A stretch of 64,000 bases of DNA from Planotetraspora thailandica (GCF_016863335.1 NZ_BOOR01000057.1:1-64000), one strand, 5' to 3'. Positions 19,792 to 28,228 are shown, counted from the stretch's first letter. Notes: generated by a model from the sequence alone, not told the origin. Numbers and translations: made by a program.

Positions 19792-20742
19792 GTGAAGGTC
19801 GGCGTTGTGGGAGCGGGCGCGGTCGGCGCGGCCACCGTGTTGTCGCTCATCGAGCGCGGCGGGATGTGCTGCGAGATCGTTCTGATCGACCTCGACGCCC
19901 GGAGGGCCGACGGAGTGGCGGCCGACATGCGCTACGCCACTCCCCTGTCCCCGCTCGTCGAGGTGCGCAGCGGCGGCTATGACGACCTGGACGGCGCCGC
20001 CGTCGTGGTGATCACGGCGGGGCTGAACGAGAAGGCGGGGGGCGCCACCGACCGCTCCGACCCCGAGGGCCGGTTGCGGCTCATCGCGGCCAACGCGCGG
20101 GTCTACGCCGACGTCGTGCCTCGCGTCGTCGCGGTCGCGCCGGAGGCGGTGCTCATGGTCGTCACCGACCCGCCCGACCCGCTGGCCGACCTCACCCGAC
20201 GCCTGGCCGGCCACGACCGGGTCTTCTCCACCGGCACGCTGATCGACAGCCTGCGGTTCCGCGTGCACCTCGCCGACCGGTTGCGGGTGCGGCCCAGAGA
20301 CGTGCAGGCCATGGTGGTGGGCGAGCACGGCACCTCCGAGGTGCTCCTGTGGTCGTCGGCGTCGGTCGGCGGCACGCCCGCGCTCGACCTGCTCGCCCGC
20401 TGCCCCGAGCCCGTCGACCAGGTGCGGCAGGACATCGAGAACGACATCAGATACGCCAACATCACGATCATCGAGGGCACCGGAGCCAGCCAGTACGGCA
20501 TCGGCGTCGTCTCCGCGCTGCTGGTCGAGGCGGTGTTGCGCGACGAGCGTGCCGTTCTGCCGGTGGCGGCCTACTACCCGCCGTACGGTGTCACCCTCTC
20601 GCTGGACAGCGTGCTCGGCGCCGGCGGGGTGCAGCAGATGTTCATGCCCGCCATGAACGAGGGCGAGCGGGCCGCCCTCGAGCGCAGCGTCGCCGCGCTG
20701 AAGAAGGCCGCCGACCGGGCCCTGGCCGTACTGCGGGAATGA
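19792..20742 (+). CDS. Lactate/malate dehydrogenase-like protein with altered active site
   Basis: A 316-residue protein of the LDH/MDH superfamily: GAGAVGAAT (residues 8-16), LIDLDARRADG for NAD, DSLRFR carrying the Asp-Arg pair and the catalytic His in VGEHGTSEV. Two differences stand out. The loop that closes over substrate has an insertion (AGGATDRSDPEGR in place of PGxTRxD). The conserved Asn of VTNPVD is Asp here (VTDPPD). That Asn binds the substrate hydroxyl, so activity or substrate may differ. The GTG at 19792 follows GAGAGGGGGAGG. It is divergent from poxB and 99 bases before a GH15 gene. Confidence 0.82.
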   Translation: MKVGVVGAGAVGAATVLSLIERGGMCCEIVLIDLDARRADGVAADMRYATPLSPLVEVRSGGYDDLDGAAVVVITAGLNEKAGGATDRSDPEGRLRLIAANARVYADVVPRVVAVAPEAVLMVVTDPPDPLADLTRRLAGHDRVFSTGTLIDSLRFRVHLADRLRVRPRDVQAMVVGEHGTSEVLLWSSASVGGTPALDLLARCPEPVDQVRQDIENDIRYANITIIEGTGASQYGIGVVSALLVEAVLRDERAVLPVAAYYPPYGVTLSLDSVLGAGGVQQMFMPAMNEGERAALERSVAALKKAADRALAVLRE

Positions 20743-20841
20743 ACCGGTTGGCCGAAACCTGGCCCTCCGTTGGGTTACGGCTGACCTGCGGGCCCGTCCC
20801 CACGAAATACCGTGAAAGGCATCCAGGGGGAGAGGGCCGAC

Positions 20842-22665
20842 ATGACGGAATCCGGGTTTTCCGGCGCCTCGCGCTACCTGCCGATCTCCGATCACGGACT
20901 CATCGGAGATCTCCGCACGGCGGCGCTGGTGGGCGTCAACGGCACGATCGACTGGTACTGCTGCCCGCGTTTCGACGCCCCGAGCGTGTTCGGGTCGATC
21001 CTCGACGCCGACCGCGGAGGCTCGTTCGAGCTGGCCGCCTGCGTGCCGTCCAAGACCAAGCAGTTCTACTTCCCCGACACCAACGTCCTCATCACCCGGT
21101 TCTACGCCGCCGACGGGGTGGGGGAGATCCAGGACTTCATGCCCGTCGAGGACGAATCCCGCGAGATCGACCGGCACCGCCTGATCAGGCGGGTGCTCTG
21201 CGTGAGGGGAGCACTGCCCTTCCGCGCGCGGATCGCCCCCCGGTTCGGCTACGGGACCGAGACGCATACGTTGTCCTTCAGGGGCGACCGCGCGATCTTC
21301 CAGTCGCCGTCGTTGTCACTCATGCTGACCGCCAGCGTGCCCATGGAGGGAGACGGCACGGACGTGCGGGCGGAGTTCAAGCTCCTCGAGGGAGAGTCGG
21401 CCGTCTTCGCCCTCGACCGGTTGTGCGACGAGGTCGCGGTCAAGACCTGTGCGCTCGCCGAGGCCGAGGAGCAGTTCGCCGCCACGGTGCGGTTCTGGCG
21501 GTCCTGGCTGGCGGGCTCCCGCTATCGCGGCCGCTGGCGCGAGATGGTCCACCGGTCGGCGTTGACGCTGAAACTGCTCACCTACGCCCCGACCGGGGGC
21601 ATCGTGGCCGCCCCGACGACCAGCCTCCCGGAACGCGTCGGCGGTGAGCGCAACTGGGACTACCGCTACGTGTGGATCAGAGATGCCGCGTTCTGCGTGT
21701 ATTCGCTGCTCAGGCTGGGCTTCGTCGACGAGGCCGAGGCGTTCATGGACTTCCTGACCTCCAACGCCACCATGTCGAGCTCCGGGCCCGCGGGGCCTCT
21801 GCAGATCATGTACGGCATCGACGGGCGGCGCGAGCTGCCGGAAACCGAGCTTGGCCACCTGGAGGGCTACGAGGGATCCGCCCCGGTGCGCACGGGGAAC
21901 GGAGCCGTGGACCAGCTCCAGCTCGACATCTACGGCGCGCTCATCGACTCCGTCTACCTCTACGACAAGTGGGGCAGGCCCATCTCCAGCGACCGCTGGG
22001 ACCAGGTCTGCATGATCGTCGACTGGGTCTGCGACAACTGGGACCAGCCCGACGAGGGCATCTGGGAGACCCGCGGGGGACGCAAGAACTTCGTGTATTC
22101 ACGGCTGATGTGCTGGGTCGCCATCGAGCGGGCCATCCGCATGGCCACGCACCGCGGCCTGCCCGCCGACCTCGCACGCTGGCGCGTCGCCCGCGACGAC
22201 ATCTACCGGCAGATCTTCCGGCGCGGCTGGTCGGCCGACCTGCAGGCGTTCGTCCAGCACTACGACGACGACGTGCTTGACGCGGCCGTCCTCATGATGC
22301 CGCTGGCCAAGTTCGTCGCGCCCACCGACCCCAAGTGGTTGTCGACCCTCGATGCGCTCGGGAACCGGCTCGTCTCCGACTCGCTGGTATACCGCTACGA
22401 CCCCGCGGTCAGCCCCGACGGAATCCGCGGTGACGAGGGCACGTTCTCGATCTGCTCGTTCTGGTACGTCGAGGCGCTGACCCGTGCCGGGCGGCTCGAC
22501 GACGCCAGGCTGGCCTTCGAGAAGATGCTGACCTACGCCAACCATGTGGGCCTCTACGCGGAGCAGATCGGGCACACCGGGGAGCAGCTCGGCAACTTCC
22601 CCCAGGCGTTCACCCACCTCGCGCTGATCAGCGCGGCGTTCAAGCTCGATCTCGCGCTCGGCTAG
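20842..22665 (+). CDS. GH15 glucoamylase/trehalase-family protein
   Basis: A 607-residue cytoplasmic protein with the N-terminal trehalase-like domain (ISDHGLIGDLRTAALV, GTIDWYCCPRFD) and the (alpha/alpha)6 barrel. Family landmarks are NWDYRYVWIRDAAF at the substrate pocket, the Glu-rich GIWETRGG segment and the late FSICSFWYVEAL where the second catalytic Glu sits. No signal peptide is present. Mycobacterial members of this arrangement are phosphate-dependent trehalases, so trehalose turnover is a reasonable inference, and glucodextranase-like activity is the alternative. The ATG follows AGGGGGAGAGGG. It ends 20 bases before the convergent DUF305 stop. Confidence 0.88.
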   Translation: MTESGFSGASRYLPISDHGLIGDLRTAALVGVNGTIDWYCCPRFDAPSVFGSILDADRGGSFELAACVPSKTKQFYFPDTNVLITRFYAADGVGEIQDFMPVEDESREIDRHRLIRRVLCVRGALPFRARIAPRFGYGTETHTLSFRGDRAIFQSPSLSLMLTASVPMEGDGTDVRAEFKLLEGESAVFALDRLCDEVAVKTCALAEAEEQFAATVRFWRSWLAGSRYRGRWREMVHRSALTLKLLTYAPTGGIVAAPTTSLPERVGGERNWDYRYVWIRDAAFCVYSLLRLGFVDEAEAFMDFLTSNATMSSSGPAGPLQIMYGIDGRRELPETELGHLEGYEGSAPVRTGNGAVDQLQLDIYGALIDSVYLYDKWGRPISSDRWDQVCMIVDWVCDNWDQPDEGIWETRGGRKNFVYSRLMCWVAIERAIRMATHRGLPADLARWRVARDDIYRQIFRRGWSADLQAFVQHYDDDVLDAAVLMMPLAKFVAPTDPKWLSTLDALGNRLVSDSLVYRYDPAVSPDGIRGDEGTFSICSFWYVEALTRAGRLDDARLAFEKMLTYANHVGLYAEQIGHTGEQLGNFPQAFTHLALISAAFKLDLALG

Positions 22666-22684
22666 GCCGCCACGCCGGTCAGGA

Positions 22685-23284
22685 TCAGCCGAGCCGGTCG
22701 GTGATCTGGGCGATCTCGGCCCGCTGCGTTGTGACGATCTTCTTGGCCAGGTCTCTGGTGCCCGGGTGCGTGCCCGCGCCGAGCACCTTCTCGGCCATCG
22801 CGATCCCCGAGTCCAGGTGCTTGGCCAGCACGGTCAGCCAGAGCCGGTCGAAGTCGGCGCCCGACCTGCCCTCCAGCGCCAGGATCTGGGTCTGCGAGAT
22901 CATGCCGGGCATGTCGTGCCCGGAGCCGAGGTCGCCCGACGGCACGGGCTTTCCCCACGAACGCAGCCAGCCGGACATCACCCGGATGTCGGCCGCCTCG
23001 TTCTCGGTGATCTCGCGGGCGAGTTTCCGCACGTAGGGATCGGAGCCGCGGTCCGAGGCGAGAGCGGCGATCTGGATCGCCTGCCAGTGGTGGGGGATCA
23101 TCTCCTGGGAGAACCGCACGTCGGCGTCGTTGCCCGCCTGGCCGGCGGCCGCGTTTCCGGCCTGGCCGGCGGCGTACGGCACGGCCGCGGGATTCGCCGG
23201 GCCGGCCGAGCCCGCGCCGGCGGTGGCCGAGCACGCGGCGAGGGTGAGCGCCACGGCCGGGATCATGAGCGCTGTCGTCTTCAT
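22685..23284 (-). CDS. DUF305 lipoprotein
   Basis: A 199-residue predicted lipoprotein: short signal, lipobox LAAC with Cys18, a Gly/Ala linker containing a duplicated AAGQAGN, then the DUF305 domain. The domain shows FSQEMIPHHWQAIQIA, where the paired His are the family hallmark, followed by GHDMPGM and a late KHLDSGIAMAEKVL helix. DUF305 proteins are ferritin-like four-helix bundles often found with copper or metal genes; none of those is adjacent here. The ATG has no strong ribosome site but opens directly on the signal peptide. Confidence 0.88.
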   Translation of the reverse strand: MKTTALMIPAVALTLAACSATAGAGSAGPANPAAVPYAAGQAGNAAAGQAGNDADVRFSQEMIPHHWQAIQIAALASDRGSDPYVRKLAREITENEAADIRVMSGWLRSWGKPVPSGDLGSGHDMPGMISQTQILALEGRSGADFDRLWLTVLAKHLDSGIAMAEKVLGAGTHPGTRDLAKKIVTTQRAEIAQITDRLG

Positions 23285-23546
23285 CGGAGCCCGTCCTCGT
23301 TCATGCGGGGAAGTCGCTTCGATGGCAGGTACGCGGGGGCGTCGCGGCGGGGTTCATCCGGTGTGGACGCATGGGCGCCGATCGTCATGGCCGTCATGCG
23401 CGACGATTCGCGCGGAATTTCTCCGGGCGGCATCCGGATTCCCCGGCTGGAATTCGCCGGAACCGCGTTTTCCGAGGGTTCGCTGTGTGATTTCACAACG
23501 AATGGATTTGCTTTTTAAGTGGCCGGCCGAGTTTGGGTATGCGCGC

Positions 23547-24134
23547 TCAGAGGCGGCCGGTGATGCCGATCCCCGTGACGACGAAACCGGCCCAGACCGC
23601 CTTGCCCCTGGGGTGCAGCGGCGTCCAGCCCCACGTGTGGCTCACCGCGGCGACGACGTGCAGGCCGCGTCCGCTCTCGGCGACGAAGTCGGGCTCGCGC
23701 GGCATCGGGGGGTCGTCGCTCGGATCGGTGACCATGCACACCACCGACTCCCGGGAGCGGAAGAGGAAGAGTCGCACGGGATGGGGATCGGCCGTCATCC
23801 GGCGCAGGCCGTGGCCGACGGCGTTGGCGACAAGTTCGCTGACTGCGAGTGAGGCGTCGTCGGCGATGTCCGACATGGACCACGTCTTGAGCACGCTGGT
23901 CGTGAAGTGCCGTGCCGTACGAGCTGCGGTGATGTCGCGGAGGCACTCGTGGGCGGCGACCTCCAGTTCGCGCTGCCCGCCCGGGCGCTCCACGGCCTCC
24001 CACGGCCAGGCGCGGCCGATGGGAAAGGCCTGGTCGGCAGTGGTGAACCACTCGTCCCAGCGGTCACCTTCGGCTTCCGCGAGGGAAGTGCCGTCCGTCC
24101 GATAGCCAGTCATCCCGAGCCCTGTGAGGTCCAT
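23547..24134 (-). CDS. HATPase_c anti-sigma-type serine kinase-like protein
   Basis: A 195-residue protein with a GHKL ATPase fold: N-box SELVANAVGHG, G1 VTDPSDDPP and G2 ESGRGLHVV. This is the RsbW/SpoIIAB-like group common in actinomycetes, which binds sigma factors or anti-anti-sigma factors. The N-terminal 60 residues (AEGDRWDEWFTTADQAFPIG) are extra relative to minimal RsbW. It is divergent from DUF397 and XRE/DUF5753 genes; this trio is the usual composition of WhiJ-type developmental loci of Streptomyces. The start lacks a ribosome site and may be leaderless; an ATG at 24113 is the alternative. Confidence 0.82.
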   Translation of the reverse strand: MDLTGLGMTGYRTDGTSLAEAEGDRWDEWFTTADQAFPIGRAWPWEAVERPGGQRELEVAAHECLRDITAARTARHFTTSVLKTWSMSDIADDASLAVSELVANAVGHGLRRMTADPHPVRLFLFRSRESVVCMVTDPSDDPPMPREPDFVAESGRGLHVVAAVSHTWGWTPLHPRGKAVWAGFVVTGIGITGRL

Positions 24135-24266
24135 GTGAGGATTGTGATGAGTTGAATAGGTTAGTCATCATGGCCCGTATTGACACACCTATGCAAGTGC
24201 GGATGCACGTGCAGCCTCACGTGTCACCGGGGCCGTATCCTGTCGGGAACGGGGAGGGCGGGGCCG

Positions 24267-24506
24267 ATGACCGAGAGTCGCAACGGAGTGCATGATCCGC
24301 AACTCGCGGGGCTGGTCTGGCGCAAGAGCCGCCGGAGCAACCCGAGTGGCAACTGCGTGGAGCTCGCCGAGCTGCCCGACGGGCGCGTCGCGATCCGCAA
24401 CTCCCGGCATCCCTCCGGGCCCGTCCTCGTATACGAGCGCGACGACATGGCGGCCTTCCTGACATCGGCCAAGAATGGCGCCTTCGACGATTTCCTCGAG
24501 AGCTAG
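24267..24506 (+). CDS. DUF397 protein
   Basis: A 79-residue protein that is entirely a DUF397 domain: WRKSRRSNPSGNCVELAE near the start, VAIRNSRHPSGPVLVY in the middle and an acidic end. The ATG at 24267 follows GGGGAGGGCGGGG. DUF397 proteins are almost always encoded beside a DUF5753 XRE regulator, as here (78 bases before it), and behave as partners of it in the WhiJ-like systems, probably relieving its repression. Confidence 0.9.
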   Translation: MTESRNGVHDPQLAGLVWRKSRRSNPSGNCVELAELPDGRVAIRNSRHPSGPVLVYERDDMAAFLTSAKNGAFDDFLES

Positions 24507-24583
24507 AATCGCCACTTGCGCAAAAGGGTCCTGCGGGTATTGTGAAGCGGGCGCAATCATTGGTCGGCCCAAAAGGACCCTAA

Positions 24584-25492
24584 ATGACTACCGCCCCTGC
24601 GGATGGAGCCAGGCCGCTTCCCGGCACTTTTCCGGCGCAACCGCGCCGGACGTCGGCAGTGTTGCGGATCATGCTGGGCACGCGGTTGCGCCGCCTGCGA
24701 GAGAGCAGGCACATCACCCTCGAAGAGGCCGGGCGGGCCATTCGGGCGTCCCATTCGAAGATCAGCCGCATGGAGCTCGGCAGGGTCGGGTTCCGCAGGC
24801 GTGACGTCGCCGACCTCCTCACCCTGTACGGCGTGGCCGACAACGCCGAGCGCGACGCCATGCTGGCTCTGGTGTCCCAGGCCGGCATACCGGACTGGTG
24901 GCACGCCTACGACGACGTCCTTCCGTCGTGGTTCGAGTCGTACGTCGGCCTGGAGCAGGCGGCCGGCGGCATCCGCAACTATGAGGTGCAGTTCGTCCCC
25001 GGCCTGCTCCAGACCGAGGACTACGCACGCGCGGTCATCCGCCTCGGGCATCCGGACGCCCGAAGCGACGAGATCGAGCGCCGGGTCACCTTCCGTATGG
25101 CCCGCCAGGAGGTGCTCGCCCGACCTGGGCCTCCTCATCTGTGGGCGGTCGTCGATGAAGCCGTGCTGCGGCGCTCGCCCGGCGCGCCCGCGGTCATGCG
25201 CGGACAGATCGACCGGCTCCTCGAGCAGGTCGCGCTGCCCAACGTGACGGTGCAGGTGGTGCCGTTCAGCGCGGGAGGCCACGCCGCGGCGGGAGGCCCG
25301 TTCAGCATCCTGCGCTTCCACGAGACCGACCTTCCCGACATCGTCTACCTCGAGCAGCTCACCACCGCGACCTACCTCGACAAGCGCGAGGACGTCGACC
25401 ACTACCTCGCGGTCATGGAACGCCTGTGCATCAGAGCCGAGCCCGCGGCCGCGACCAGGCGCATTCTGCGCGCCGTCAGGGACGACCTCTGA
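24584..25492 (+). CDS. XRE-type transcriptional regulator with DUF5753
   Basis: A 302-residue regulator. The helix-turn-helix is at about residues 28-85 (LGTRLRRLRESRHITLEEAG through SHSKISRMELG). The rest is DUF5753, with WFESYVGLEQAA, the QFVPGLLQTEDYARAVI segment and the late VVPFSAGGHAAAGGPFSIL. The ATG follows AAAGGA. It is the WhiJ-like member of the trio with the DUF397 protein just upstream and the HATPase gene across the divergent promoter. Such regulators repress sporulation or secondary-metabolism genes until the DUF397 partner acts; targets here are unknown. Confidence 0.9.
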   Translation: MTTAPADGARPLPGTFPAQPRRTSAVLRIMLGTRLRRLRESRHITLEEAGRAIRASHSKISRMELGRVGFRRRDVADLLTLYGVADNAERDAMLALVSQAGIPDWWHAYDDVLPSWFESYVGLEQAAGGIRNYEVQFVPGLLQTEDYARAVIRLGHPDARSDEIERRVTFRMARQEVLARPGPPHLWAVVDEAVLRRSPGAPAVMRGQIDRLLEQVALPNVTVQVVPFSAGGHAAAGGPFSILRFHETDLPDIVYLEQLTTATYLDKREDVDHYLAVMERLCIRAEPAAATRRILRAVRDDL

Positions 25493-25607
25493 GGTCTCTC
25501 CGTTCTGGCGGGTCACAGACGTGATGCCACATCGCCTGAGCGGGAATGTGTCAGGCGCTTCCTGGTGGTAAGGGGAGTCAGTGCCACCATGCGGGAGCGG
25601 AAGGGCG

Positions 25608-26003
25608 ATGATGACGTTGGTGAGCAGCCTGCTGACCTTGGAGTTCGAACTTAATTCGATCACTAGGGCGCGGCATCTCGTCACGGAGTCGGCGCGAGAG
25701 GCGGGGCTGGACGGCACGGCGCTGGAGGATTTCGTCCTCGCCGTGCACGAGGCCCTGACCAATGCGGCACGGTACGGGATGCCCCCGTGCGGGGTCGCCA
25801 TGTGGCGGGAGCCGGGCTGCCTGATCTGCGAGGTCTCCGACTCCGGGCCCGGCATCCCCGAGGAGGCCCTCCGGCCCGGCTACCCCCGGACGCGGCTCGA
25901 CTTCGGCGGCCGGGGACTCTGGCTGATGGACCGGCTCGCGGAAAGGGAGGTCCGCACCGGGCCCGACGGCACCGTACTGGTGCTCCGCAAGAGATTTCCC
26001 TGA
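25608..26003 (+). CDS. RsbW-like ATP-binding protein (anti-sigma factor type)
   Basis: A 131-residue minimal HATPase: VLAVHEALTNAARYG as N-box, EVSDSGPGIP as G1 and GGRGLWLMDRLA as G2. Unlike the ATPase at 23547 it has no N-terminal extension, so it resembles a free anti-sigma kinase. The two adjacent ATGs at 25608 and 25611 follow GGAAGGG; longer in-frame starts (25581) sit too near AGGGGAG. It is 115 bases after the XRE gene, in the same direction, so it may be the fourth member of the developmental locus. No sigma factor is adjacent. Confidence 0.85.
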   Translation: MMTLVSSLLTLEFELNSITRARHLVTESAREAGLDGTALEDFVLAVHEALTNAARYGMPPCGVAMWREPGCLICEVSDSGPGIPEEALRPGYPRTRLDFGGRGLWLMDRLAEREVRTGPDGTVLVLRKRFP

Positions 26004-26325
26004 CGTACGGCATGCCTGTGACTTCTGATGCCGGAGTTCTTCCGCCTACGGCGGAGCCCTCGGCCCGAAACCGGGCCCAAACGGTGTCGCGCCGGTGACC
26101 TTGCCTGAGGATTAGCACCCGCGCGACCTGGGCAATCCTGATTGAGCACCCGGCCGGGCACGCCGTACGGCATGTCCGGCAGACGGTCCGTAAATGACCT
26201 ATTCGGTGCAACCGATTCCCAAGCAATCAGGGGTGGACGCCGAACCCTTGCTAGGCTGCAGGGAACCGTAGAACCGGGCGTTGTCTCACCCGGCAGGTGA
26301 GACCGTTGAGAAGTGGGGTCACACC
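26004..26325. other. Intergenic gap before DLW-39
   Basis: A 322-base gap. A GCCGTACGGCATG repeat-like segment near 26161 and a short hairpin TCCGCCTACGGCGGA at about 26041-26055, just after the ATPase stop, could end that transcript. Toward the right the sequence becomes less GC-rich (CTTGCTAGGCTGC around 26248), where I would expect the DLW-39 promoter. No reading frame has protein character. Confidence 0.4.
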
Positions 26326-26445
26326 GTGAAGAAGCTGCTCGTTCTCGCGCTGGTCGCTCTCGGGGGACTGCTCGTTTGGCGCAAGGTGCAGACCAACCGC
26401 GCCGAGCTCGACCTGTGGACCGAGGCGACAGGCACTGAGAACTGA
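26326..26445 (+). CDS. DLW-39 family micro-protein
   Basis: A 39-residue protein starting at GTG with GTGGGGT six bases upstream. It has an N-terminal hydrophobic helix (KKLLVLALVALGGLLVWRK) and the signature Asp-Leu-Trp at residues 29-31 within AELDLWTEAT, exactly the length and pattern for which the family is named. DLW-39 is conserved across actinobacteria near tRNA-Ile/tRNA-Ala and gyrA. Here it is 40 bases before a HAD phosphatase gene and 0.9 kb before tRNA-Ala, so the conserved neighbourhood is partly kept. Function is unknown. Confidence 0.92.
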   Translation: MKKLLVLALVALGGLLVWRKVQTNRAELDLWTEATGTEN

Positions 26446-26484
26446 CCACCCGAGATGGGTCATGATCGTGGGAAGGGTCCGGGA

Positions 26485-27198
26485 ATGGCACCCGTGAAAC
26501 TGGCCTGCCTCGATCTGGCGGGAACCACGATCGGTGACATCGCCATGGTGGAGCGGGCTTTCGCCGAGGCGATAGCCACGCAGGGCATCGTCCCCGGGAC
26601 CAGTGCATATGCACGTGCCATGGTGCATGTGCACAGGTCCCGGGGATGCCCCAAGATTGAGATCTTCCACGGGATCTTCCCGAGCAACGAAGCCCAGGCG
26701 CAGGCGGCCAATCTCACGTTCGAGCGTGCCTACGAGGGGGCCATCGAGCGCGCCGGGCTGGTTCCCATGCCGGGCGCCGTCGAGGCCCTGGACAAACTCC
26801 GCTCCTCCGGCATCAAGATCGCCCTGATCACGGGATTCAGCCGGTCCACGCTCGGCCGGGTGCTCAGCACCCTCGGCTGGGCAGACAAGTTCGATCTGGC
26901 GTTGTGCCCGGAAGACGCCGGCCGGGGGCGGCCCTTCCCCGACATGATCCTCACGGCGGTGCTGCGGGCAGGCATCGAAGACGTGCGGCAGGTCGCCGTG
27001 GCCGGCGACGCGGAAAGCGACATCCTGTGCGGCCGCCGGGCGGGAGCGTCCATCGTCGCGGGCGTGATGACAGGCGGGCACAGCCGCGCCCGATTGGTCG
27101 ACGCCGGCGCGACCCACATCATCGACTCGATCGCCGACTTCCCCGCCCTGGTGCTCGGCAGCGACGTCGGCGCAGACGAGGTCATGCCGCCCGCGTGA
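26485..27198 (+). CDS. HAD hydrolase, phosphonoacetaldehyde-hydrolase-like
   Basis: A 237-residue HAD phosphatase. Motif I is CLDLAGTT with the nucleophile Asp10 and the Ala-Gly-Thr-Thr that marks the phosphonatase-like branch; motif II is ALITGFSR; Lys/Arg of motif III and the VAVAGDAESDI acidic motif IV follow. True phosphonatases use a cap lysine for a Schiff base; the cap here has no clear equivalent, so phosphonoacetaldehyde cleavage is not established. The ATG at 26485 follows GGAAGGG. No phn genes are nearby. A short palindrome-rich stretch (GTGCATATGCAC and similar, about 26604-26635) lies inside the coding sequence. Confidence 0.85.
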   Translation: MAPVKLACLDLAGTTIGDIAMVERAFAEAIATQGIVPGTSAYARAMVHVHRSRGCPKIEIFHGIFPSNEAQAQAANLTFERAYEGAIERAGLVPMPGAVEALDKLRSSGIKIALITGFSRSTLGRVLSTLGWADKFDLALCPEDAGRGRPFPDMILTAVLRAGIEDVRQVAVAGDAESDILCGRRAGASIVAGVMTGGHSRARLVDAGATHIIDSIADFPALVLGSDVGADEVMPPA

Positions 27199-27305
27199 TC
27201 CAGGAGGCATACCGAGTGGCGCAGAAGCCCGGCCTGTTGCTACGGTGTACTGGCCGCACAGCTTCGTGATCACGCGTGTTCGTGCAGGTCAATGGTTGTT
27301 CTCCG

Positions 27306-27378
27306 GGGGCCTTAGCTCAGCTGGCAGAGCGCCTGCTTTGCAAGCAGGATGTCAGGAGTTCGAATCTCCTAGGCTCCA
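27306..27378 (+). tRNA. tRNA-Ala (anticodon UGC)
   Basis: A complete 73-base cloverleaf. The acceptor GGGGCCT pairs with AGGCTCC and includes the G3-U70 wobble that identifies tRNA-Ala. The anticodon stem CCTGC/GCAGG encloses loop TTTGCAA, giving UGC at 27339-27341. T arm GGAGTTCGAATCTCC is perfect and the discriminator base is A. The CCA end is only partly encoded (CC then T). It is the only copy with all arms; its 3' 44 bases recur downstream as attachment-site remnants. Confidence 0.97.
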
Positions 27379-27380
27379 CC
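27337..27380 (+). repeat. att core copy 1 (3' end of tRNA-Ala)
   Basis: The 44 bases from the anticodon loop to the ACC end. The same sequence recurs at 29578-29621 (identical), 30579-30622 (one mismatch), 34363-34403 (41 bases, two mismatches) and, degenerate, 43214-43231. Integration of mobile elements by tyrosine recombinases into tRNA 3' ends leaves exactly such direct repeats. Confidence 0.85.
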
Positions 27381-27386
27381 TGGTAA

Positions 27387-27418
27387 AACGCCCCGTTTCT
27401 GATCAAGAAACGGGGCTT
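27387..27418 (+). terminator. Terminator hairpin of tRNA-Ala
   Basis: ACGCCCCGTTTCT and its partner AGAAACGGGGC form a GC-rich stem around GATCA, followed by TTTCGTG. Equivalent hairpins with different stems follow every downstream tRNA 3' copy. Confidence 0.75.
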
Positions 27419-27420
27419 TC

Positions 27421-27442
27421 GTGCCATTAGCGTGCCATTAGC
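27421..27442 (+). repeat. Tandem 11-bp repeat, putative integrase arm site A
   Basis: GTGCCATTAGC occurs twice in direct succession, 41 bases after the att core. Related pairs are at 28808-28829, 30474-30495, 34444-34464 and 39769-39790. Short tandem direct repeats beside an att core are the usual form of arm-type binding sites for tyrosine integrases. Confidence 0.55.
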
Positions 27443-27505
27443 GCTCAGAGGCTCGCCCGCATAGCCGATCTGATCTTGAGCGACCACCCGGAGACTCGGC
27501 CGCGG

Positions 27506-27859
27506 TCAGAGCATTAGGCCGGCCCGGGGCATGATCACATACTGAGCTGCCAGGTCCCCCACGAGCTTGATCTGTGCAGATAGGGCCTCATCGGCAGGTC
27601 CGAACACTTCGAAGGACAATTCGAAACCGCCCACCGCCTGTGCCAGCCTCAGTTCGAGTGTGGCCTTGGCACCCACCAGGGGGTAGCTGTACCAGCGTTC
27701 GTCATTCTCATCGTCGGTATCTGGCAAGGCGGTATCGATCGCCATCCAGTCAAGATCATCGACTGCATAGCCGACCAGCTGCGCGAGAACTTCACAGAGA
27801 ACTCTCGTGTTTTCCTCCCAGATCCATCCCGTGTGGATCAGATCTGACCGATGCACCAT
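27506..27859 (-). CDS. Hypothetical protein in tRNA-Ala island
   Basis: A 117-residue soluble acidic protein of unknown family. It opens MVHRSDLIHTGWIWEENTR, has LAQLVGYAVDDLDWMAID and ends with two beta-strand-like stretches (TLELRLAQAVGGFELSFEV). The start is fixed by GGGAGGTGG just before the ATG at 27859; longer frames lack a ribosome site. The pattern of Trp and acidic residues resembles small immunity or phage-defence accessory proteins but this is only an impression. Base composition is visibly less GC-rich than the chromosome on the left, in keeping with import. Confidence 0.6.
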   Translation of the reverse strand: MVHRSDLIHTGWIWEENTRVLCEVLAQLVGYAVDDLDWMAIDTALPDTDDENDERWYSYPLVGAKATLELRLAQAVGGFELSFEVFGPADEALSAQIKLVGDLAAQYVIMPRAGLML

Positions 27860-28228
27860 CCACCTCCCTGCAGCACGAGCCGACCGGCAGAATTCATACA
27901 CACTAGTGGGGGCAAGTTTCAGGGCCGGATGTGTGACCAACTGCGTGACAACGCTGGTGCTCGGTGCTGGACACTGGCGGAAGTCCGTGGACGAATCAGA
28001 GCAGGTCAGCAACGTATCCGGGCAGCTCAGGCATCCGTCCCCGTTCCCTGATAAAGAAGAGGTCCCCCTTCTCAGCCCGGAACTCCGAGCATGCCGCGTG
28101 AGTCGACAACTGGCGAGAGATCAGGACAGGGTATGAACTGGTCGTGGGCGGGGTCAGCCTCCTCATCGCCGTGTTCTTCGTCGTCCTAGTCTTGGCCGTG
28201 CTGATCAAACTGCTCCGACGTCGAACAC

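Noticed and set aside
26595-26640. Palindromic GTGCAT/ATGCAC cluster as an operator
   Set aside because: It lies inside the HAD coding sequence and reads as normal protein there (AYARAMVHVHRSRG).
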